Source: MGNI01 sp964353875 (GTDB lineage: Bacteria; Chloroflexota; Anaerolineae; Anaerolineales; E44-bin32). From it: a DNA stretch of 25,414 bases. The first letter of the stretch is position 1. Each line of letters starts with the position of its first letter. A program made the translations under genes and the position numbers. Shown here piece after piece: positions 16,041-23,431 of the stretch. The stretch is from contig CAYGXU010000042.1 in the NCBI GenBank assembly GCA_964353875.1, positions 1 to 25,414 on the forward strand, read 5' to 3'. Below the pieces are notes generated by a model. That model searched no databases. It was not told the DNA's origin and worked only from the letters and a program-made list of their open reading frames with translations.

Positions 16041-16337
16041 TTAGGGTTCAGTATCCAATACAGGAGGGACGCGGAACATCCCTTCCTCCGATGCAGGTGC
16101 GTTGGAAAGGATGCGATCGCGCGCAATGGAAGGGCGCGCTTCATCCTTCCGTAGTGGGGCTTTGAGAGGCAGGACCGAAGCAGTCGGCGGAATGTAAGTA
16201 GTGTCCACCTCTTGCAGCCGAGCGGCGTACTCCAGGATGGCGGAGAGTTGTTCAGTGTACTTTCCCTCCTCCTGAGGTGTTAAACGCAAGCGAGCCAGGA
16301 TTGCGATTTTTCGCACATCCTCAATCGTTAGAGCCAT
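16041..16337 (-). CDS. gatC: Aspartyl/glutamyl-tRNA(Asn/Gln) amidotransferase subunit C
   Basis: This is a 98-residue small subunit that wraps around GatA and ties it to GatB. The sequence begins MALTIEDVRKIAILARLRLTP and carries LSAILEYAARLQEVDT (about 31-46) and the C-terminal LRKDEARPS and EGMFRVPPVL segments typical of GatC. It is the first gene of the gat/ald unit. No Shine-Dalgarno precedes the ATG. Instead a consensus TATAAT lies 9 bp upstream, which suggests a very short or absent leader. Confidence 0.95.
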   Translation of the reverse strand: MALTIEDVRKIAILARLRLTPQEEGKYTEQLSAILEYAARLQEVDTTYIPPTASVLPLKAPLRKDEARPSIARDRILSNAPASEEGMFRVPPVLDTEP

Positions 16338-16346
16338 AGTATAAGA

Positions 16347-16352
16347 ATTATA
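16347..16352 (-). promoter_or_regulatory. Candidate -10 element for the gatC operon
   Basis: TATAAT on the minus strand ends 9 bp before the gatC ATG. A start site about 7 nt downstream would give a leader of only a few bases. The hexamer 17 bp upstream (TAACCC on the minus strand) is a poor -35. The call rests on the perfect -10 and the missing ribosome binding site. Confidence 0.4.
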
Positions 16353-16473
16353 GCAGAGGGGCGATATTGGGGTTAGGGTGGAAGGGTGTAGTTGGGTTTT
16401 ACTGCGTTGGCCGGCTGCGAAGATTACCGATAAACATCATGATGGTGAGCATAGTACTCACCTTCGCGCTTGC

Positions 16474-16526
16474 GTAGGGTGGAATTCATCTCTTGGGAAA
16501 AACGGGCGGGCAAGGAAACCCACCCT
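16474..16526. repeat. Dispersed GC-rich repeat (second copy), with facing ends
   Basis: Positions 16505-16526 match 9-30 at 20 of 22 bases. The element is bounded on the other side by GTAGGGTGG (16474-16482), which is complementary to CCACCCT (16520-16526). The whole 53-bp block therefore has inverted ends, as small non-autonomous or REP-like elements do. Confidence 0.5.
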
Positions 16527-16581
16527 CGTTGAGAATTGGTTGGGAGGTTGATATCCTGCAACCTTGCCATGAGATAAACCA

Positions 16582-16609
16582 ACAAGGGCACGCAGTTGCG
16601 TGCCCTTGT
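16582..16609 (-). terminator. Perfect 13-bp hairpin, probable terminator of the large lipoprotein gene
   Basis: ACAAGGGCACGCA (16582-16594) and TGCGTGCCCTTGT (16597-16609) are exact complements with a 2-nt gap. It is 22 nt past the minus-strand stop. A T-rich tail (TTGGTTTATC) follows on the minus strand but is not a clean T-run. It could alternatively be a dispersed palindromic repeat of the GGGCACG type. Confidence 0.55.
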
Positions 16610-16630
16610 AAACCTAGGATCATCGATGTG

Positions 16631-18601
16631 TTAGTTGCCGCCGGGTGCTCCAAACGGCAGGTAGAGCGCATCACCAATCCCCTCCATGCTGCGATCCCAG
16701 ACAGGGCTGTTCCCGCCGAAGTAATTGATGGTCGCTACACGTTGGTGGATGTAACCACGCGTTTTTGCGTCGCAGAAACCATCGGCGACTCGGTTGCCCT
16801 TCGTATCCACACAGAAGGTCTCTAGACCACCAGCGTTCGACCATTGCCAATTGGCATCATGCAGCATGCGCATATTGCCCAGCCAGATAGAGTTGGCATG
16901 CCCAAAGGGTAATTTGTAGTCGCAGGGGAAGAAATTCACCCCGCAAATTTCATCGGATGTGCTCACTAATTCAACCGATTGGAGGATGTTCGGATTGCCA
17001 CGTATGTGGTTCATGGGATTGACCACAGCAACTTTTACGGTTGTGCTCCAGACCCCGGCAATATTAACGCCGAAGTCCCAGATTTCATGACCATAATCGC
17101 ATTCGCTTGCGACTGCACGCGTGGCTCCTGGCTTTCCAGCACTGCCACACTTATCTGAGAGATGTCCGGTATCGGCCAGGTAATAGACCTCCGTGACATG
17201 CCCTCCTGCATCGTTGGACCAAAAACCGGCATCGTGATAGGCTTCTGTCAGCCGCAATCGATTTGCAGATCCTTGATGGACCCAGAATTGGAGCTCAATG
17301 TCCGGATTGATTTTCACCTGTTCCTCCGAGTCCCAACCCGTGAGTTGGCCGCGTTTATGTGTGAAGACCTTGTAGCCCTCATGCTGCTTGATGACTTCCA
17401 CCTTCCCTGCGTGGAAAGCTGCATACCCAAAATAGGGCAAGGGGGCATTGGGATGAGGTGGATCGCCGTGCTCATGAGCGAAGCTGCACACAGGGCTATC
17501 CGGATTGGATAGGTCGATTTTCACCGTGATCGGGTGCCAGGTTCGATAGGTGTTTCCATCCGGACCGATGACGGTATAGCGATCATGGACCGAAGCCGGG
17601 CAGTTTCCAAGTATTTGAGCATCCACCCCAGGGAATGTCTCCGTATAGATCACCGGCAAAGGAGTAGGAGTAGGCGGTGTGGTGGGCGTGGGAGTAGGCG
17701 AAGGTTCCAAGGTGGCCGTCGGAACCAACTCAGTGGCCAACCATGGCGCTTTCTGGCATTCGCCGATGGTGACACCATTTTCTTCACGATAGACTGCAAC
17801 CTCATCCTGAGCACATTGAATTGTGACCGGTGTGCTTGTGGGCGGAGGAGGCAGGGTCGCCTCTGCATTGGCAAGGTAGATCCCATCCTGAAAGATTTGG
17901 GCTTTCTCGAGAATGACCGCAGGGAGGATGGTATCTAAATCCGAAAGGAGCAAACTTACTGCCACAAATTTGATTGGGTCAGGTTGTACTTCAGAGAGCA
18001 GTGCGCCGCCGCCCGCATTCTTGCCCATCACCAGGAATGTCATCGTACCGGGGGTGCGATAGATCGTAATTTCTTGAAATTCGTCCATATTTCTGGGAAC
18101 CTGCAACAGCAAGTTGACGCCGCGACCGTAAACATTCCGTTTAATAAAGGTTTTAAGATCGTTCAGCGGTATCGTCGTGATAAAGCGCTTTTTAATCCTC
18201 TGAAGATTCATTGATCCCATGGATCGAAGAACCCAGCCGGCGTGAACTGAGATTTGAGGCATGACTACTTGCTGCACAATTTGCGGATCTTCCTCGATCG
18301 GGCGCTGAACCACTTGAACGGAGGGCAAAAACCGTCCTTCTGGGTCAGCAGTTTCGATGAGATAAATAGTGCCCAAGTTGGCAAGGGTGACGATCACATC
18401 GGCGGTGTCGGTTTCATGGTTTGGGTCGAGGACAATGGAGACCTCTCGCCCATAGATATTGGTCAGGATAGAACTGCCCTGGCTGACGAATACTTCGAGA
18501 TTATCGCGATCATCGGTCACTATTTGTGTTTCGATGAACCAAGGACTACAGGCAATCGTCGCAAGGGAAATGGTGAGCAAAACGATCAAGAACCTGCGCA
18601 T
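16631..18601 (-). CDS. Large secreted lipoprotein of unknown function with HEHGD motif
   Basis: This 656-residue protein starts with a lipoprotein signal peptide (1-17, ending TIAC; lipidated Cys18). Residues 25-245 form a first domain of alternating strands without a recognised family. A Pro/Thr linker follows (about 293-316). The C-terminal domain (about 318-656) contains RTWHP (353-357), then CSFAHEHGDPPHP (372-384), several later His residues and scattered Cys pairs. The His/Asp cluster looks able to bind a metal, and similar HEHGD sequences occur in other uncharacterised environmental proteins, but no fold or enzyme is assigned. GAGAGG lies upstream of the ATG. It stands alone between a divergent membrane protein gene and the repeat-rich region. 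Confidence 0.7.
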   Translation of the reverse strand: MRRFLIVLLTISLATIACSPWFIETQIVTDDRDNLEVFVSQGSSILTNIYGREVSIVLDPNHETDTADVIVTLANLGTIYLIETADPEGRFLPSVQVVQRPIEEDPQIVQQVVMPQISVHAGWVLRSMGSMNLQRIKKRFITTIPLNDLKTFIKRNVYGRGVNLLLQVPRNMDEFQEITIYRTPGTMTFLVMGKNAGGGALLSEVQPDPIKFVAVSLLLSDLDTILPAVILEKAQIFQDGIYLANAEATLPPPPTSTPVTIQCAQDEVAVYREENGVTIGECQKAPWLATELVPTATLEPSPTPTPTTPPTPTPLPVIYTETFPGVDAQILGNCPASVHDRYTVIGPDGNTYRTWHPITVKIDLSNPDSPVCSFAHEHGDPPHPNAPLPYFGYAAFHAGKVEVIKQHEGYKVFTHKRGQLTGWDSEEQVKINPDIELQFWVHQGSANRLRLTEAYHDAGFWSNDAGGHVTEVYYLADTGHLSDKCGSAGKPGATRAVASECDYGHEIWDFGVNIAGVWSTTVKVAVVNPMNHIRGNPNILQSVELVSTSDEICGVNFFPCDYKLPFGHANSIWLGNMRMLHDANWQWSNAGGLETFCVDTKGNRVADGFCDAKTRGYIHQRVATINYFGGNSPVWDRSMEGIGDALYLPFGAPGGN

Positions 18602-19081
18602 GTTAACCTCTCGCTGTAATCAACGGAGAATGCCAATTAAGGGCGCAACCGCTTTTGAGTTCTTCTGAAGGATCTCAAAAGAGAGAGCAACCTCTCGGCC
18701 ATATACGGGTATTCGGCGACAACCCAACTTCTCCTGTAAGCATAGTTTAGCGTAAAAAAGGCAAAGGATGTCAGAGTACTCTGGTACGATTGGGCATGGT
18801 ACTTTAGTACTACGAATTTTCTGCCAAAGGGTTGGGGCTTGAGGATGTCTGTATCCGCAATGGTTGGTTCATGAAAGCTCATCGATGATCGGGGATGGAC
18901 GGGGGTGCGCGAGATGGAAAGGGTATTTTTGGATGATATCATAGGAGGGTCGGGTCAAATGAAGGGATTTTTGATGAAGACATCTTATAATGGTGGATAT
19001 GAGCGGATATTCAAGCATCATGATTGACTTGGACCGATTGAGAAATAATCACAAAATATCGCTGGACATAGGGAGGCAGGC
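18602..19081. other. Divergent intergenic region with palindromes, no gene seen
   Basis: These 480 bp separate the leftward lipoprotein from the rightward membrane protein. CTTTTGAG (18652-18659) and CTCAAAAG (18674-18681) form an 8-bp stem in the lipoprotein leader. CAGAGTACTCTG (18772-18783) is a perfect palindrome, and four GTAC cores fall within 18776-18810. A TATAAT (near 18985-18990, plus strand) could serve the membrane protein gene, but no good -35 is aligned with it. Short open frames here have no start context or recognisable product. Confidence 0.45.
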
Positions 19082-19594
19082 ATGGATAAAAGACGAAGGT
19101 CGAATATTGCAGTTGGGGCAATCCTTATTCTTATCGGCGCGTTCATTCTTATCTTTCGATTTGTCCCAGGCGTGAAGGAATGGATTCCAGTCGGCTTTTC
19201 ATGGCCATTGATCATTATAGGGTTTGGATTATTCTGGCTATTGTTAGGCCTTTTCGTCAGGAACGCGGAGATGGCAGTTCCGGCCGCGGTTTTTGCAGGA
19301 ATAGGGGGGATCCTCTATTGGCAGAACATCACAGGGAATTGGGAGAGTTGGGCATATGTATGGACCCTCATCCCCGGTTTTGTCGGGATTGGCGTCATCC
19401 TATCGGGTCTGATCAGCGGGAAAGTGTCCAGCGCTCTCAGAGCCGGAATCTGGCAGATATTGATCAGCCTGATCCTATTCTTCATTTTTGGCTCTTTCCT
19501 GGGTGGGTTGAATCTGATCGGCCCCTATTGGCCGGCTCTTCTGATCGTCTTGGGTGTTGTCCTTCTTTTGAGGATGATATTTTCTAAAAGATAA
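19082..19594 (+). CDS. Small polytopic membrane protein (DUF5668/LiaF-TM-like)
   Basis: This 170-residue protein has five or so hydrophobic helices and short loops: about 9-28, 37-58, 65-80, 92-112 and 120-165. It has a basic N-terminus (MDKRRR) and a basic end (FSKR). The first half, with IAVGAILILIGAFIL and WPLIIIGFGLFWLL, resembles the transmembrane region shared by LiaF/LiaI-like and DUF5668 proteins, which in Firmicutes belong to envelope stress circuits. No sensor kinase lies beside it here, so that role is not implied. GGGAGG lies 5 nt before the ATG, a good site. It is followed by 136 bp and then the assembly gap. Confidence 0.7.
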   Translation: MDKRRRSNIAVGAILILIGAFILIFRFVPGVKEWIPVGFSWPLIIIGFGLFWLLLGLFVRNAEMAVPAAVFAGIGGILYWQNITGNWESWAYVWTLIPGFVGIGVILSGLISGKVSSALRAGIWQILISLILFFIFGSFLGGLNLIGPYWPALLIVLGVVLLLRMIFSKR

Positions 19595-19730
19595 CTGCGT
19601 GTTTAGATCATTCATCTGCGAGCAGGTACCGGCAATTCAGCCTGGCCTTGTTTACATTTGTATCACACGCCGACTCCAGGACTTGTCTGGACAGGTTTGT
19701 AAGCATCAGTCAATACACGTAAGGACGTTG

Positions 19731-19830
19731 NNNNNNNNNNNNNNNNNNNNNNNNNNNNNNNNNNNNNNNNNNNNNNNNNNNNNNNNNNNNNNNNNNNNNN
19801 NNNNNNNNNNNNNNNNNNNNNNNNNNNNNN
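19731..19830. other. Assembly gap (100 Ns)
   Basis: Exactly 100 Ns, the customary placeholder for a gap of unknown length. It falls inside the second lamin-tail domain of the neighbouring gene, so sequence across it should not be translated. The 25 or so bases of open frame on the far side cannot be assumed to be the true end of that gene. Confidence 0.98.
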
Positions 19831-21103
19831 TGGCGCTGTCAATCACCACCCCTGAAGGATCCCTGAGCCATAAGGTTTCGCCTTGGTTGCTCAAAGTACC
19901 ATTGTAGATCAGATCGGCGAAGAGGTTGGCAATCGTCGAATCATCTGAGCGTTCGAGCAGGAAATAACCTCCGGCGGGGATGATGCCTGAGAGGGAAATG
20001 TGAATGTCGTCTTCGTCGCTGAGGATCCAGCCCTCCAGATCGATGAGAAAATCGCCGGGGTTATGCAGTTCGATCCACTCGTCGCTAGAGGAGGCCAGGG
20101 TCCCAGCCCAGGCGATTTCGTTGATCAGTACTGATTGAGGAATGGAACCTGTTGGGGAGGCCTCAGGATCGGCGCTGCTGGTAGGTGTTGTAGATGGCTC
20201 GAGAGACGGCGTGGATGTCGGAGGGGGAAGCAGAACAGAGTTCTTACCAAGGGGTGTACCGCTTATAGGCTTGCCGGCAGCGTCATGCCCTGAGGAACCA
20301 ACGCCCGTAAAAGTGCCCCAGCTCCCTGAGCCGGTGCGCCGTTCCATACTGGCTCGCGTGGAGGAGTTCCCGGCCGGCCATGCACCACCACCGCCGTTGA
20401 CGCTATCGATGACCTTTCCGGAAGGATCTTTTAGCCATAGGCCTTCACCTTCATTTCGCAGACTACCCTTGTATATCTGACTGGCGGGGAGATCGGCGAT
20501 GGTGGAGTCATCTGTGCGTTCGAGCAGGAAATACCCTTGCGATCCAATTGTGCCTGCCAGGGAAACCTGGATATCCCCGCCGTCTGTGAATATCCATCCC
20601 TTGAGATCGATCGCTTCGCTGCCGGGATTGAAGAGTTCGATCCACTCGTCATTCACGGAGGCAATCGTCCCGGCCCATGCGATCTCGTTGATGAGGATGG
20701 AGAGCTCGGGGTAAGTTGGATTGGTCTCCGTCGGGGAGGGAGTGATCGGCGCTGTGGATGTAGGGGATGGGGTCATGGTCGTAGTGGGCGAGGGGGAGGC
20801 GGTGTCCGTCATTGTAGCGGAGGGAGTAGCAGTTTCAGTTGGGCTTGGGGAGGGAGAAAGGGTGTCGGTAGCCGTTGAGGAAGGGGTTGATAATGGTGTA
20901 GTGCTGGCGGTGATGGAGGGAGTGGGGGTGGAGGAGGGCGTTCCTGTCGACGAACAAGAAGGCGTGCTGCTGGGGGTGGGTGTTTCAGACGAGTCGCCCA
21001 TTACCGGTGTTTGAAAAAAGAATATGGAAAAAGTCAGGAGAAAACATAAACCCGCCAGCAGCACCACGCTGGCCAGTCTTTTGGAGTCTGCCGCTTGGCT
21101 CAT
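19831..21103 (-). CDS. Lamin-tail-domain (LTD) repeat surface protein, 3' end lost in assembly gap
   Basis: At least 424 residues are readable. An N-terminal membrane/signal segment (about 11-30) is followed by a long Ser/Thr/Pro linker (about 36-132), then a first LTD domain (about 133-290) and a second (from about 331). Both LTD copies begin LINEIAWAGT and share EWIEL.NPG, the GWI core, GYFLLER.DDSTIA and a LWLKDPSG-type strand. LTD domains are beta-sandwiches found in many secreted bacterial proteins, often with nucleases or as cell-surface modules; no catalytic domain is seen. The copies are also alike in DNA. A GGGGG-type ribosome binding site precedes the ATG at 21103. The C-terminus is unknown. 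Confidence 0.85.
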
Positions 21104-21136
21104 ATGGTTCCCCCTGTGAACCGGAAGGACATATTA

Positions 21137-21164
21137 ACTATATTGCATAAATAACGGATGTCAA
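21137..21164 (-). promoter_or_regulatory. Sigma70-type promoter for the LTD protein gene
   Basis: On the minus strand TTGACA (21164-21159) is followed after 16 bp by TATAGT (21142-21137), a perfect -35 and a five-of-six -10. It lies in the 85-bp space between the GH25 stop and the LTD start, so the LTD gene can be transcribed independently of the gene before it. Confidence 0.6.
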
Positions 21165-21188
21165 ATCAATCCGCCAATTTCATCCCTG

Positions 21189-22121
21189 TCAATTATCTTC
21201 ATAACCCTGATCTTTGGCCCAAGCCACCAATTTCTTGAGATTCTCTTTCAGCTCGGTGATGGATTTCTCATTGGCGGTGACCCGTGCTACGAGATCGTTG
21301 GGTGGTGGAGGAGGCATGGGTTGCTCGATCCCGAAGTACTGAATGAACTCCTGGCGTGTCCCCATCCAACGGTTCAAATCAATGCGCGTGCTCCCGGCGC
21401 CGACCAGCTTTCCATCGCCGAAAGATGTGGTTTGATGGATTTTGCAGGCGTTCAGAGGGACACCCACGGGGAGGCCCGGGGGACCGGAATGTTCTTTGGT
21501 TTGATTGGGCCAGATATAGGTGGCTAACCACCAATCAACCTCCGCCCACCAATCCTGTGGTTCCATGTACTCATCGGTAAACCACTTTCCACTGTAGATG
21601 CCGGCGCGCTGACTGGTCTCTTTCTTGACCAACTCAAGCCACCCCAGAGTGGAATCAGAGATGTGTTTCTTCGATTGGCTCTGGTGGAGTTCCACATCCA
21701 GCCAGATGGGACCCTCCCCCAAATCTCCGGCTTTATCCATGAGTTGGATAAAATGTCTTACCTGTGTCTCAACTTGGAGGGCGGGAAAGAGTACATGATA
21801 GACGCTTCGTGGCAAACCAAAACTTTTCGCTTGTTGCCAATTGCGCAGAAATTCCGTGTCATCCCAATTGGAACTACTCGATTGGCCTGAACGTATGATG
21901 ATGAACTCGAAATCAGGCGGGCCGGAAGATGTAAATGCTGCAAAGTCCATGAGGCCATTGTTATGGCTAATATCCGCGCCAAGGATCCTGGGATCTGTGC
22001 TGGATGGAGGGAAGGGAGGATTGGCAGAGAGCAGACTTCGGACCTGGTCCATGAATCCTGTTGGTCTGCCAGCTTGGGCGAAACCCATTATCTTAGGAGG
22101 GCGGTTAAGAAGTATCTTCAC
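21189..22121 (-). CDS. GH25 lysozyme-like protein with C-terminal coiled coil
   Basis: This is a glycoside hydrolase family 25 (N-acetylmuramidase) type protein. The family landmarks are GADISHNNG (Asp50), FIIIRSG (about 73-79), the catalytic WLDVE (Asp142, Glu144), RAGIYSG, WWLATY, CKIHQTT and IDLNRW. A Pro stretch leads to a short helical, likely coiled-coil tail (about 268-305). The start is set at a GTG (22121), 8 nt after AAGGAG; the longer TTG frame would place that AGGAG inside the gene. No signal peptide is visible. Export by another route, a phage-type lysin role, or use as a binding module are all possible. Confidence 0.75.
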   Translation of the reverse strand: MKILLNRPPKIMGFAQAGRPTGFMDQVRSLLSANPPFPPSSTDPRILGADISHNNGLMDFAAFTSSGPPDFEFIIIRSGQSSSSNWDDTEFLRNWQQAKSFGLPRSVYHVLFPALQVETQVRHFIQLMDKAGDLGEGPIWLDVELHQSQSKKHISDSTLGWLELVKKETSQRAGIYSGKWFTDEYMEPQDWWAEVDWWLATYIWPNQTKEHSGPPGLPVGVPLNACKIHQTTSFGDGKLVGAGSTRIDLNRWMGTRQEFIQYFGIEQPMPPPPPNDLVARVTANEKSITELKENLKKLVAWAKDQGYEDN

Positions 22122-22233
22122 AAGAAATTCTCCTTGAAACAATCAGGCATCTCTTGGCATCCTGTAAGTTGATTCTAATTCAATTTTTTGACGCCCTCCC
22201 GTAGGGGATAAACCTCCCGGGGGGTCGTGTGCA

Positions 22234-23421
22234 TCATGGAGTGGGTGAGCTTTCAGGGGAGGGCGATGCTATAGGAACCTCTGGAGTGCCAGGAAGATCC
22301 TCCAAAGTCTCCGGCATACCCGCCAATACCCAGCGCTCGATAATGTCGATCCATTCTTCCTTAAGGGCTTTGGTGGGTGGCATCGGCCTACCGGCCTCGA
22401 TTTCTTCGCGGTTGATCATGCGGATTAGGTTGCTATTGAGGTCACCTGTGATCAGGTTGGGGGCATAATCTCCGCTGTTGATGACTTCTTCGTAAGTCTG
22501 CATGAGATAATTGCCGCTCAACTTACCTGGTCGATGGCAAGAGGCGCAAGTGCGCCGGATGATGGGCTCGACATGGACATCGTAGACTGGGATTTGATCA
22601 GGTCCGAGTGTCGGTACCGCGCCGGCGGCAGCAGCTTCTGGCGGGATCTCCACCCGGTCGTCCCAGGTATAGCGCATAAAGGTCACGATCGCTTCGATAT
22701 CCCCTCGAATGAGCTCACCGCCGTAAGCCAGCCCGAAGGGCTGCATACCCAGTTCCTGCTGACCATACTCGATGACGTTGAAAATGGTGTCATCCGTGCG
22801 GGTGTAGATGAAGTCCGGCGCGTTTAATGGCGGGACAACGACGCCTTCCAAGCCTTCCACAGTCGTAATCTCGCCGCCCTCGCCCTCCGATCCATGACAT
22901 TCGACGCATTGCAACGCGTAGAGATCCTGGCCAGCGACGATCTTCTCAGTTACGGAGGTGAAAACCTTGACTTCCGCGCTGGGGGGTGTGGTCACTGCCG
23001 CCAGGATGGTTAAAGCGATGATCCCAACCGTACCCAAACTCATCAGCATGATGGCGATTTTACGGCTACGCCAATGGCGGGTGGATCGGCGATCATAGAA
23101 AGGGAGGAAGAGCAGGATCAGGACCAATAGGAGAGGAACGATAGCCGTGCCAACCCACTCGATCGCGCCCGGGAAGTATTTTAGCAACTGAAAGAGCCAC
23201 AGGAAGTACCACTCCGGTCGTGGGACATAAGAAGAATCATTGGGATCGGCCGGAGGTTCGTTGGCGACTCCGACGAAGGTCGCCAATCCAAGCAAGAGCA
23301 GGAATAAACCGAAGGAGACGATTAAGTCCTTATAAATAATATGGGGGAAGAACTTTTGATCGCTGCTTTGCTTGGCAGACTCATAACGTTCTTTGTATTC
23401 TTTCTTGCGATCCTCTTCCAC
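22234..23421 (-). CDS. Cytochrome b subunit IV / di-heme cytochrome c fusion of the bc complex
   Basis: This is the third subunit of the menaquinol-oxidising bc complex. Residues about 28-145 are the C-terminal cytochrome b part (subunit IV/PetD-like) with the Qo-site PEWY at 69-72 and three membrane helices. Then come two c-type heme domains: CVECH (172-176) with Met226 as likely sixth ligand (GMQPFG), and CASCH (292-296) with Met347 (GRPMPP). The second domain, with its MPP and final EEWIDIIERWVLAGM, looks like the planctomycete-type (PSCyt1) cytochrome c. B. subtilis QcrC, built on the same fusion plan, has one heme domain. A Pro/Ser tail ends the chain. The GTG start at 23421 has AGGAG 8 nt upstream and lies 10 nt after the cytochrome b6 stop. 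Confidence 0.9.
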   Translation of the reverse strand: MEEDRKKEYKERYESAKQSSDQKFFPHIIYKDLIVSFGLFLLLLGLATFVGVANEPPADPNDSSYVPRPEWYFLWLFQLLKYFPGAIEWVGTAIVPLLLVLILLFLPFYDRRSTRHWRSRKIAIMLMSLGTVGIIALTILAAVTTPPSAEVKVFTSVTEKIVAGQDLYALQCVECHGSEGEGGEITTVEGLEGVVVPPLNAPDFIYTRTDDTIFNVIEYGQQELGMQPFGLAYGGELIRGDIEAIVTFMRYTWDDRVEIPPEAAAAGAVPTLGPDQIPVYDVHVEPIIRRTCASCHRPGKLSGNYLMQTYEEVINSGDYAPNLITGDLNSNLIRMINREEIEAGRPMPPTKALKEEWIDIIERWVLAGMPETLEDLPGTPEVPIASPSPESSPTP

Positions 23422-23431
23422 AGCGCGACTC

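Larger units (their letters stand above)
16338..16630. other. Intergenic region with several inverted and dispersed repeats
   Basis: No gene is seen in these 293 bp. It contains a GGTGAG/CTCACC hairpin (16444-16462), a GTAGGGTGG (16474-16482) facing CCACCCT (16520-16526), the 22-bp dispersed repeat shared with position 9-30, and a long hairpin at 16582-16609. It lies between the 3' end of the large lipoprotein gene and the 5' end of gatC. Confidence 0.6.

Noticed and set aside
18637..18942. 101-codon minus-strand open frame upstream of the large lipoprotein
   Set aside because: It has no ribosome binding site, runs through a palindrome-rich regulatory region, and has no recognisable domain.
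19706..19730. Apparent C-terminus of the LTD protein beyond the N run
   Set aside because: The frame through Ns is arbitrary because the gap length is unknown.
20721..21014. 97-codon plus-strand open frame rich in Val, Gly and Glu
   Set aside because: It is the complement of the Ser/Thr/Pro linker of the LTD protein; low-complexity coding DNA often leaves the opposite strand open.
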